DNA of 8,872 bases from Flavobacteriales bacterium (GTDB lineage: Bacteria; Bacteroidota; Bacteroidia; Flavobacteriales_D; Cryomorphaceae): the NCBI GenBank assembly GCA_020200995.1, contig JAIVHQ010000286.1, positions 1 to 8,872 of the forward strand, in the 5' to 3' direction. The position numbers and the translations under genes are program-made. The notes below the pieces were generated by a model that was not told where the DNA came from, did no database searches, and worked only from the letters and a program-made list of their open reading frames with translations. Below are positions 1 to 6,319 of the stretch, in pieces (the stretch's first letter is position 1; every line of letters begins with the position of its first letter).

Positions 1-878
1 GGCCGCATGCCGACTTCACCGGACTGACGGTCGAAAACATGGCGCCCGGCACTTACACCGCCATAGCCACTGACGACCTCGGCTGCTCTTCTTCCGACAC
101 CGTAGCCATCGCCGAGCCCCTCCACCCGGTCGATTCTCTGCTCACTGTAGATGCCTGGTGCGACGATAAAGAAGGTTCGGCTCAACTGTTTCTGAGTGGG
201 AATACGGGGCCGTACACCGTGGAATGGAGTCCGGGAAATCTGACAGGCACAGAAATCAACAACCTCGAAACAGGCACTTACACTGCGACCATCACCGATG
301 CCAACGGCTGCACTTATTTTGCGGAAGCGGAAATAGGCAACCTCGGCTTCTTTACGGCCTCCATCTCGCCGGCTGATTCGATCTACCTTGAATTGGGGGT
401 ATCGGAAGTGCTGAATGTCAACATCTCGCCAGCCTCGACCGAAAATCTCTCATACACCTGGGAGCCCGCTGAAGGGCTGAGCTGCAGCGACTGCGCCTCT
501 CTCCTCGCCGACCCCGCATTGTCTACCATGTACTACGTGACAGTGGTCAGCAACCGCGGGTGCTCCGATATGGATTCGGTATTCGTAGAACGCGAAATTC
601 CCCCGAGTGCCACTTTTGTCCCTACCATTTTTTCACCCAACAGCGATGGTCTCAACGATCAGCTCTGTGTATTGGGCAACCGCATCGTCAACCTCAAAAT
701 TGAAATTTTCAACCGGCAAGGCGATTTGGTCTTTAAGAGCAATGATCAGGGCAATTGCTGGGACGGCACCTACGAGGGAGCACCCGTGGCTACGGGTCCG
801 TATGTATACCACCTTCAGGCATCACTCGACGACGGCGAGCTGATTCTCGACAGCGGCAACCTGAGTGTGATAAAGTAA
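1..878 (+). CDS. Large secreted adhesin, 3' end: SprB-like repeats plus T9SS type B C-terminal sorting domain (5' partial)
   Basis: The reading frame is open to the first base, so the true start lies upstream; the frame runs from base 3 to TAA at 876-878. Two SprB-type repeats carry near-identical cores, GTYTAIATDDLGC (nt 48-86) and GTYTATITDANGC (nt 273-311). A third module around nt 453-590 (YTWEPAEGLSCSDC, then YYVTVVSNRGC) looks like the PKD/Ig-like units of such proteins. From about nt 615 to the end is the gliding-motility-associated C-terminal domain: FSPNSDGLND, a central IEIFNRQGDLVF strand, WDGTYEG, GPYVYHLQ, and the final GNLSVIK. This domain routes proteins through the type IX secretion system to the cell surface. 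A PorP/SprF-type gene starts on the last base of the stop codon, as expected for a SprB-like cargo and its partner. The function is probably adhesion or surface filament formation. Family assignment is strong; the specific role is inferred. Confidence 0.93.
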   Translation, partial: PHADFTGLTVENMAPGTYTAIATDDLGCSSSDTVAIAEPLHPVDSLLTVDAWCDDKEGSAQLFLSGNTGPYTVEWSPGNLTGTEINNLETGTYTATITDANGCTYFAEAEIGNLGFFTASISPADSIYLELGVSEVLNVNISPASTENLSYTWEPAEGLSCSDCASLLADPALSTMYYVTVVSNRGCSDMDSVFVEREIPPSATFVPTIFSPNSDGLNDQLCVLGNRIVNLKIEIFNRQGDLVFKSNDQGNCWDGTYEGAPVATGPYVYHLQASLDDGELILDSGNLSVIK

Positions 879-1877
879 TGGCATCCTTTTCGGAAAAAAC
901 ATACAACCCGCCGGGATGGCGAAGGATCACCTCGTTCAGTTTTTTAGCGGCGTTGGTTTTACTGATTTCTGTCGGCGCTCATGATGAACTGAGCGGTCAG
1001 GATGTGCTCTTTTCGCAACACCAACTTTTACCCCTCACAGTAAATCCTGCCCTCACCGGAACCGATGGACGCTACCGTGCAGCCCTCGGTCACCGCTCGC
1101 AGTGGAGGTCCATCGGGGTCGATTTTATCACGAGTACTGCGGCCTTCGAAATGCGCATCGGCGGTAGCGAGACGGGCGGTGGCCTCGGCGTGGGCCTCAT
1201 GCTTTTTACCGATCGCGCGGGTGATCCCTCCTTCGCCACCAATCAGTTTAACCTCTCGGTGGCCTACAGCCTGGCGCTGAGCGACGACTCCCGCATCTCT
1301 GCGGGGCTCAACCTGGCCTACGATCAGCGCAGCGTGCAGGCAGGCGCCGGGCAGTGGGCAAGCGCGGCTCAGCGCTGCCCACGCCGGCATGGGCATGACC
1401 TACCACTATGACCGCAACAACGGAAGCCGAAAAGCGGGCAAAGAATTCAGCCTGACCGCCGGCGCATCCGTGTTTCAGCTCGGGCAAATGGAAGTGACAG
1501 AGGCGAATGCCATGCGCCACGATTTCAATGCGCGAATCATCGCCTTCGCCAATGCGGCCATGGACCTCGGCGAGGGCGGATTCGGCATCGAGCCATCGCT
1601 GCTTTATGCGAATCAGGGCGAATACGACCTCGCCATGGTCGGCAGCTACTTTCGCTACGCAATTTTTGACGGGAAGTCTTTTTCAAGCAAGAGCAAGCCG
1701 CTGCACGCGGCAGTCGGGAGTTTTTGGCGCACGAGCGAGGCCGTCACTGCAGCAGTGCGTGTAGACTGGGGCGACTACACCCTCGGTTTGAGCTACGATT
1801 TTACCATCGGCAATATCACCGAAGCCATTCCCCGTACCGGAGCCTGGGAGATCGCCGTGGTGTGGCGAAAGGATTGA
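878..1877 (+). pseudogene. PorP/SprF-family T9SS membrane protein, disrupted by a frameshift
   Basis: The ATG at 878 overlaps the stop of the adhesin gene (TAATG), which implies translational coupling. The first part begins with a basic, hydrophobic signal peptide (ITSFSFLAALVLLISVGA) and then the family N-terminal signature QDVLFSQHQLLPLTVNPALTG. Next come RSQWRSIGVDF and beta-strand-rich segments up to ISAGLNLAYDQRSV. This frame stops at 1409-1411. The rest of the protein continues in another frame from about 1360, with GMGMTYHYDRNN, FGIEPSLLYANQG, DWGDYTLGLSYDFTIGNIT and the terminal GAWEIAVVWRKD, typical of this outer-membrane beta-barrel-like family. The span is 1000 nt, so removing one base gives 999 nt, or 332 residues plus stop, close to usual family length. 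Known members act with the T9SS to secrete or anchor SprB-like adhesins with type B sorting domains. Whether the frameshift is a true mutation or a sequencing error cannot be decided here. Confidence 0.85.
1354..1382. repeat. GC-rich quasi-palindrome at the PorP/SprF frameshift point
   Basis: GTGGGC (1354-1359) pairs with GCCCAC (1377-1382), and AGCGC (1361-1365) pairs with GCGCT (1372-1376), leaving a single unpaired A (1360 or 1361) and a six-base loop, GGCTCA. Deleting that one A makes the stem a perfect 11 bp and also restores the reading frame of the surrounding gene. The two frames switch within this structure. Confidence 0.7.
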
Positions 1878-1890
1878 GCCCGGGTGGCTC
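1876..1890 (+). terminator. Weak hairpin after the PorP/SprF stop codon
   Basis: GAGCC (1876-1880), loop CGGGT, GGCTC (1886-1890) forms a short GC-rich stem that overlaps the TGA stop. There is no T-run after it, so it is at best a weak or Rho-assisted terminator. It lies between the adhesin/PorP pair and the separately promoted PaiB-like gene. Confidence 0.25.
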
Positions 1891-1921
1891 TGCTTCCGCA
1901 AAAAATGCAGTGGCGAAACCT

Positions 1922-1929
1922 TACTTTTG
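1922..1929 (+). promoter_or_regulatory. Bacteroidota-type -7 box for the PaiB-like gene
   Basis: TACTTTTG matches the TAnnTTTG consensus of the primary sigma factor in Bacteroidota. It lies 14 bases before the ATG at 1944, giving a predicted 5' leader of only several bases. No convincing TTG -33 element is seen at the usual spacing. Its position supports the ATG at 1944 over an upstream in-frame ATG at 1884, which would lie before the promoter. Confidence 0.6.
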
Positions 1930-1943
1930 TTCAAAACTGCCTC

Positions 1944-2561
1944 ATGTACATTCCACCTCATTTTGTGAATGCCGATCGTGATGAAGCCCTCGCCTTTATG
2001 AAGCGCTTCCCCTTTGCGCTGCTGGTCTCAAACGGGGAGAACGGGCCGGTGTCGACCCACCTGCCCTTCATTTTTCACGAAAGTGAAGGCCGCATCGTGC
2101 TTACCTCACACCTGGCAGGGGAAAATGAACAGGCGAAAATGCTCGAGGACAGCCCTGTGCTCGTGGTGTTCAGCGCGCCGCACGCCTACATTTCGCCAAC
2201 ACTCTACGATCGAAAAGAGAATGTGCCGACCTGGAACTACGTGGTTGTGCACTGCCGCGGCAATGCGCGCATTTTGGGAGGAGATGAAGCGAAAACTGAC
2301 GTCCTCGAGCGCATGATCGCCGTGTTTGAACCCGCCTACATCGAGCAGTGGAAAGGCCTTTCGGCAAAATACAAAAACGGACTGCTCGGCGAGCTCACGG
2401 CCTTTGAAATAGACGTGACCAAAACAGAGGCCTGCAGCAAGCTGAATCAAAACAAGAGCGATGCTGAACAGGCCAGGATTGCAGAGACCCTGAGCCAAAC
2501 GGGTGATGCCGCAACAGTGGATCTGGCGGCTTACATGAAAGCCCGAAGAAAGGGGAAATAA
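1944..2561 (+). CDS. paiB: PaiB-family FMN-binding protein (annotated as negative transcriptional regulator)
   Basis: The protein is 205 residues, normal for the family. It starts with the characteristic MYIPPHF, which decides the start at 1944 against an in-frame ATG at 1884. Other family signatures are the FALLVSNGENGPVSTHLPF strand region (about 24-42), the APHAYISPTLY segment (78-88), VPTWNYVVVHCRG (94-106) and the C-terminal KLNQNKSDAEQARI (167-180). The fold is the split-barrel FMN-binding type also found in pyridoxamine-phosphate-oxidase-like proteins. B. subtilis PaiB is described as a repressor affecting sporulation and protease genes, but no helix-turn-helix is evident in this sequence, so a regulatory role here is only by homology; an oxidoreductase or heme/flavin-handling role is possible. 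It has its own promoter and is followed by a gene-free repeat region, so it is probably monocistronic. Confidence 0.9.
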   Translation: MYIPPHFVNADRDEALAFMKRFPFALLVSNGENGPVSTHLPFIFHESEGRIVLTSHLAGENEQAKMLEDSPVLVVFSAPHAYISPTLYDRKENVPTWNYVVVHCRGNARILGGDEAKTDVLERMIAVFEPAYIEQWKGLSAKYKNGLLGELTAFEIDVTKTEACSKLNQNKSDAEQARIAETLSQTGDAATVDLAAYMKARRKGK

Positions 2562-2592
2562 TGTGATTGACTACCTCGCAAGAGCGATACCC

Positions 2593-2744
2593 GAACTGAG
2601 GAGATCCTTAAAACGGATTATCCATGGATAAAAACAACCGTCACATCGAGTGGCGTGACGCAGGAGCGGTGTATCGAGATGCTATTATTCGAACATTCCG
2701 TTTTTAATGGTTCTCGATACACCGCGCGAAAATGCGCGGCACTC
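2593..2744. repeat. Repeat copy 1 (152 bp)
   Basis: This is the most divergent copy. Its left side lobe (2653-2668) differs from copies 2 and 3, and its spacer contains a perfect 14-bp palindrome TTATCCATGGATAA (2618-2631) that is imperfect in the other copies. The dyad runs from CGTCA at 2639 to TGACG at 2753, reaching a few bases into copy 2. The inner stem arms are GGTGTATCGAGA (2668-2679) and TCTCGATACACC (2712-2723). Confidence 0.8.
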
Positions 2745-2896
2745 GAACTGACGAAGTCCTTAGAAATAATTATCCATAGATAAAAACAACCGTCACATCG
2801 AGTGCCGAAGCGAAGCGGAGGTGTATCGAGATGCTATTATTCGAACATCCCGTTTCCAATCGTTCTCGATACACCGCGCGAAAATGCGCGGCACTC
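2745..2896. repeat. Repeat copy 2 (152 bp)
   Basis: The length equals that of copy 1. The left dyad arm starts at CGTCA (2791-2795), the inner right arm TCTCGATACACC is at 2864-2875, and the side hairpin CCGCGC/GCGCGG is at 2874-2879 and 2886-2891. The distal end of the right arm (GAACTGACG) is separated from CACTC by a 21-bp insertion. Confidence 0.8.
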
Positions 2897-2917
2897 CCTG
2901 CCTGACGGCGAGGCAGG
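2897..2917. repeat. 21-bp palindrome inserted at the copy 2/copy 3 boundary
   Basis: CCTGCCT (2897-2903), a seven-base loop GACGGCG, then AGGCAGG (2911-2917). It sits exactly between CACTC and GAACTG, which are contiguous at the copy 1/copy 2 junction (2744/2745), so it is an insertion relative to that junction. No target-site duplication is visible. Confidence 0.75.
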
Positions 2918-3018
2918 GAACTGACGAAGTCTATAGAAATAATTATCCATAGATAAAAACAACCGTCACATCGAGTGCCGCAGCGAAGCGGAGGCGTATC
3001 GAGATGCTATTACTCCGA
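2918..3018. repeat. Repeat copy 3, truncated (about 101 bp)
   Basis: It matches copy 2 closely through the spacer and left dyad arm (2964-3004), then homology fades after GCTATTA near 3012-3018. The right arm is absent, so this copy cannot form the full hairpin. It ends about 50 bp before the promoter box of the BatA-like gene. Confidence 0.75.
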
Positions 3019-3070
3019 CAAAGCGTTTTCTCTTTTGAAAATCGACGCTGCATAAGTCCGTCCCTTCGTG

Positions 3071-3078
3071 TATCTTTG
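3071..3078 (+). promoter_or_regulatory. -7 box for the BatA-like gene; near-leaderless start
   Basis: TATCTTTG is a perfect TAnnTTTG match only seven bases before the ATG at 3086. Transcription would begin at or almost at the start codon, leaving no room for a Shine-Dalgarno sequence. A TTG at 3035-3037 is too far upstream for a normal -33 element. Confidence 0.6.
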
Positions 3079-3085
3079 CGCTTCG

Positions 3086-5038
3086 ATGGAATTTCTGTAC
3101 CCCGGATTTCTCTTTGCCCTGGCCGCGCTCGCGGTACCCGTGATCATCCACCTGTTCAATTTCAGGAGGTTCAAGAAGATTCCATTCACCAACGTTCGCT
3201 TTCTGCGCGACATCAAGCAGCAAACGAGGGCGCAAAACAAACTCAGGCACCTGCTCACCCTCCTGGCGCGAATGCTCGCCCTCACCTTTTTGGTGCTCGC
3301 TTTTGCGCAGCCCTTCATCCCCGCTAGCGAAGAATCCGTGACCACCGAAAAGCAAACCGTATCGGTATTTGTTGACAACAGCTTCAGCATGGAGGGCGAA
3401 AGCGAGGCGGGCCCGATGATTGAAGTGGCGAAAAACAGGGCCCTGGACATTGCGGCGGCCTACGATGCCACAGACCGGTTCATCCTCCTCACCCAGGATT
3501 TTGACGGGAGGCACAGCCGCGCCGTGAGCCGCGACGTTTTTACAGAAATGGTGCAGGAGGTCGACCTCAGCCCCAAGTCGAGAAACCTCGAAGAAATCCT
3601 GACCCGACAGCGCGACCTGCTCCTGAACGCAGAGCACTCCACCCGCCCGAAAGCTTACATCATCTCCGATTTTCAAAAAAGCAGGTACGACTTCGGCAGT
3701 CTGCCCGCCGATTCGGCTGTGGACATATTCCCCGTGCACCTCGAGCGCAACGATCTTTCTAACCTCTACATCGATTCAGTGTGGTTTGACGCGCCGGTGC
3801 GTAAGCTCAACGAATCAGACCTCGTAAATGTACGCGTGGTGAATGCCGGCGATGTGCGCATTGAGAACATCCCTGTGAGGCTCGAAATAAACGGGGTGCA
3901 GCGTGCAGTAGCCAGCACAGACGCCGATCCCGGCGAAAAATCAGTGGCCACGCTGGAGTACGTGCACGAAACCTCCGGTCTTCAGAAAGCCACTGCTGTC
4001 ATCAAGGACAGCCCCGTGACTTACGACGACACCTACCATTTCTCGTACGACGTTTTTAATGAGCTCAAAATCCTCGGCGTGCGAAATTCACTCGAAGGCT
4101 CCGATCCGCTGCGCAATGTCTTTTCGAGTGACTCAGTGTATTCCTACACTTCCGTAAATGCGCGAAATATCGACTACGCTGCGCTGGCCGACCACCGATT
4201 GGTGATCCTCGACGAGGTGAAGGACATTCCCGGCGGGGTGGATGCTCCGCCCTTTTCTCCGGCGATTTCTTCCGATCGAAAAGTACAAAGCATCAATACC
4301 GAGCACCCACTCTACAGCGGCGTTTTTGAAAACATTCCCCGAAACATTGACCTGCCCGAAGTCAAGAAATTCTATCCATCGGCGCGCAGCGCCCAAGGTG
4401 ATCCCGTGATGTCAATGACCGGCGGAAACGCTTTTCTCACCGCCTACCGCCCGGGCCGAGGACAGCTATATGTACAGGCTTCATCGCTCCGACGATCCGA
4501 CAACGACTTTTCGCGCCATGCCCTCTTTGTGGCCACGGCACTGCGCATTGCCGAATTGAGTGGTGCCACCGCCCTGCGCAGCATTTGGCTCGAAGACGAC
4601 GCCTACTTTACCGTACCCGCATTTAATATTACGGATGGCGAAAACCTCCACCTCGTAAATGCCGAGGCCAACGCCGACGTGATACCGCTCTACCGCAGAA
4701 GCGAAGGAAGATTCTTTATCAACCCGGGCCCCGATGTAGGGGAGGCCGGGATTTATTCACTGATCTACAATGGTGAAGAAGTGTCGGCGACGGGAATCAA
4801 CTACTTCCGCGAAGAGAGCGACCTTGCATCGTACATGCGCAGCGAGCTGGAAGCGGTGATCGCAGAAACGGGCGGGGTGCGCATCAAAGTATTTGACGGC
4901 GGTGACGAAAGCATGGGCCGCCAAATCGAGCAGATCAATCGGGGAACTCCTCTCTGGAAAATCTGCCTAATTTTAGCCCTGGCATTTTTACTCGCCGAAA
5001 CCCTTTTGCTCCGCAGATGGAAAACCAGCCGCGTATGA
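3086..5038 (+). CDS. BatA-like VWA-domain membrane protein
   Basis: The protein is 650 residues. The N-terminus MEFLYPGFLFALAALAVPVI is the double-transmembrane BatA-type domain: TM1 about 5-24, then the conserved IHLFNFRRFKKIPFTNVRFL, then TM2 about 56-78. An ATG at 3068 is in frame but lies upstream of the promoter box, and family proteins start at MEFL. A von Willebrand A-type domain follows, with a MIDAS-like DxSxS (DNSFS, 97-101). The central part (about 220-600) is a long beta-rich region that I cannot assign further. A C-terminal hydrophobic helix (about 624-642) precedes a basic tail. Bat proteins are linked to stress tolerance and membrane-associated MoxR/VWA systems, but the function of this long Bacteroidota version is not established. 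Its stop overlaps the next gene's start, so the two are probably cotranscribed. Confidence 0.9.
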   Translation: MEFLYPGFLFALAALAVPVIIHLFNFRRFKKIPFTNVRFLRDIKQQTRAQNKLRHLLTLLARMLALTFLVLAFAQPFIPASEESVTTEKQTVSVFVDNSFSMEGESEAGPMIEVAKNRALDIAAAYDATDRFILLTQDFDGRHSRAVSRDVFTEMVQEVDLSPKSRNLEEILTRQRDLLLNAEHSTRPKAYIISDFQKSRYDFGSLPADSAVDIFPVHLERNDLSNLYIDSVWFDAPVRKLNESDLVNVRVVNAGDVRIENIPVRLEINGVQRAVASTDADPGEKSVATLEYVHETSGLQKATAVIKDSPVTYDDTYHFSYDVFNELKILGVRNSLEGSDPLRNVFSSDSVYSYTSVNARNIDYAALADHRLVILDEVKDIPGGVDAPPFSPAISSDRKVQSINTEHPLYSGVFENIPRNIDLPEVKKFYPSARSAQGDPVMSMTGGNAFLTAYRPGRGQLYVQASSLRRSDNDFSRHALFVATALRIAELSGATALRSIWLEDDAYFTVPAFNITDGENLHLVNAEANADVIPLYRRSEGRFFINPGPDVGEAGIYSLIYNGEEVSATGINYFREESDLASYMRSELEAVIAETGGVRIKVFDGGDESMGRQIEQINRGTPLWKICLILALAFLLAETLLLRRWKTSRV

Positions 5039-6303
5039 AGATTCTGATTTCTCAAGCCGTGATCGTCGACAAGCGCCACCCCGACAACGGGAAGAAACGC
5101 GACATCCTGATCGACGGGGACAAAATTGTGAAGGTCGCTGCAAAAATCAGCGATAAAGCCGACCAGGTCATTTCTGAAAAAGGCCTCTGCGTATCCATCG
5201 GCTGGATGGACCTGCGTGCCGACTTTCGCGATCCCGGTGCTGAGCACGCTGAGAATCTCGAAAGCGGACTCAAAGCGGCAGCGGCCGGCGGCTTCACGAC
5301 CGTGGCCCTCTCGCCTGATACCCACCCGTCGGTAGACGGAAAAGGTGCCGTAGAATACCTCCTCAACCGAAGCCGCGACGGCGCTGTGGTCATTGTACCG
5401 GTCGGTGCCGTATCAAAAGGACTGCGCGGGGAAAGCCTGGCCGAAATGTACGATATGTACACCGCAGGCGCCAGGCTCTTCGGCGACGATAAGAACAGCA
5501 TCCGCGAGGCGGGATTGCTGCAGCGGGCCCTGCTTTACACAAAAAATTTCGGCGCGACCGTTATGCATTTTCCCTATGATTCAACATTGGTGCCGAGCGG
5601 TCAGATGAACGAGGGCGTTCAATCGACTTCATTGGGATTGAAAGGCATTCCGTCGGTGGCGGAAGAGTCGGCGGTGATGCGCGACATCGGGCTGACTGAA
5701 TACACTGAGGGGCGGCTACACCTCGGGCCGCTGAGCCTGGCGACATCGGTAGATCTCGTGAAAAAAGCACGCAAGAAGGGCCTTCACATCACATGCGAAA
5801 CCACCGCCGCTCATCTGGCTTACAACGAAACGGTCCTCGTAGATTTCGATACAGACTACAAGCTCATGCCTCCCTTAAGGGATGAGTCGAACCGCAAAGC
5901 ATTGATCAAAGCCCTCGCTGCCGGCGAGATTCAGGTGATTTCATCCGACCACAGCCCGGCGGACGAGGAACACAAAAAGCTTGAGTTTGATTACGCCGCT
6001 TTCGGCACGGCAGGTATTGAAACTTTCTTTCCACTCGTCTTTGGAGCGACAGGTGAAAAAGTGCCGCTCGAAGTGCTCATTGCCGCTTTCAGCATTCACC
6101 CGCGAGAGGTGGCGGGAATAGATGTTCCCGAGATCACGAAAGGTGCCACTGCCGACCTCACGCTGTTCTCGACTGCGGGCGAAACCGATTTTGCCGAAAA
6201 GCGCCTTCACACCAAAGCGTACAATACTGCCGAAAAGGGCAAAAAGCTGCCTGGCCGGGTGATCGGCATTTACCATCGCGGTGTCCTTTCGCTGAACACC
6301 TAA
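5035..6303 (+). CDS. pyrC: Dihydroorotase-family protein with degenerate metal site (pseudo-dihydroorotase)
   Basis: The protein is 422 residues, the usual size of class I dihydroorotases, an amidohydrolase family acting in pyrimidine synthesis. I chose the ATG at 5035, which overlaps the preceding stop (ATGA) and gives MKILISQAVIVD; an ATG at 5017 would add six residues inside the upstream gene. The family fold is clear from GWMDLRADFRDPG (56-68), AAAAGGFTTVALSPDT (81-96), GQMNEG (189-194), MPPLRDESNR (278-287), and ISSDHSP (302-308). Key residues are lost: the DxHxHxR metal motif reads D-L-R-A-D-F-R (59-65), the expected His of the HCED-like segment appears replaced (VMHFPYD, 176-182), and the first His of a T-x-H-H-L motif is Ala (TAAHL, 257-261). 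The Asp at 305 and an Asp near 151 remain. Hydrolase activity is therefore doubtful; a structural role with aspartate carbamoyltransferase, as for PyrC'-type homologues, is one possibility. Confidence 0.88.
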   Translation: MKILISQAVIVDKRHPDNGKKRDILIDGDKIVKVAAKISDKADQVISEKGLCVSIGWMDLRADFRDPGAEHAENLESGLKAAAAGGFTTVALSPDTHPSVDGKGAVEYLLNRSRDGAVVIVPVGAVSKGLRGESLAEMYDMYTAGARLFGDDKNSIREAGLLQRALLYTKNFGATVMHFPYDSTLVPSGQMNEGVQSTSLGLKGIPSVAEESAVMRDIGLTEYTEGRLHLGPLSLATSVDLVKKARKKGLHITCETTAAHLAYNETVLVDFDTDYKLMPPLRDESNRKALIKALAAGEIQVISSDHSPADEEHKKLEFDYAAFGTAGIETFFPLVFGATGEKVPLEVLIAAFSIHPREVAGIDVPEITKGATADLTLFSTAGETDFAEKRLHTKAYNTAEKGKKLPGRVIGIYHRGVLSLNT

Positions 6304-6319
6304 TTCCCGACTTTCGCCA

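Larger units (their letters stand above)
2593..3018. repeat. Tandem array of 152-bp palindrome-containing units (two full copies, one truncated)
   Basis: This fills the gene-free gap between the PaiB-like and BatA-like genes. Units start at 2593, 2745 and 2918, each beginning GAACTGA. Each unit has a spacer of roughly 37 bp including TTATCCATrGATAAAAAC, then a long dyad. In copies 1 and 2 the left arm CGTCAcaTCGAGTG pairs with a right arm CACTCGAacTGACG, and an inner GGTGTATCGAGA pairs with TCTCGATACACC across a loop of about 32 nt. Between outer and inner stems lie two small side hairpins, such as CGCGC-GAAAAT-GCGCG, so the unit could fold into a four-way-junction-like shape. No credible ORF is present. 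It resembles the dispersed TCGAGTG…TCGAGA intergenic repeats I recall from flavobacterial genomes, but I could not check that. Confidence 0.85.

Noticed and set aside
1884..1943. Upstream in-frame ATG for the PaiB-like gene
   Set aside because: It would place the start before the -7 box and add 20 residues before the family's conserved MYIP N-terminus.
2593..3018. Possible CRISPR array
   Set aside because: The period is 152 bp with nearly the whole unit conserved; there are no short repeats separated by unique spacers, and no cas gene is present.
2966..3739. Minus-strand open frame of 257 codons
   Set aside because: It lies opposite the BatA-like gene and its promoter, matches no family I know, and the plus-strand frame has clear domain motifs.
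5017..5034. Upstream in-frame ATG for the dihydroorotase-like gene
   Set aside because: The ATG at 5035 gives the usual N-terminus and a coupled ATGA overlap; the extra six residues have no family support.
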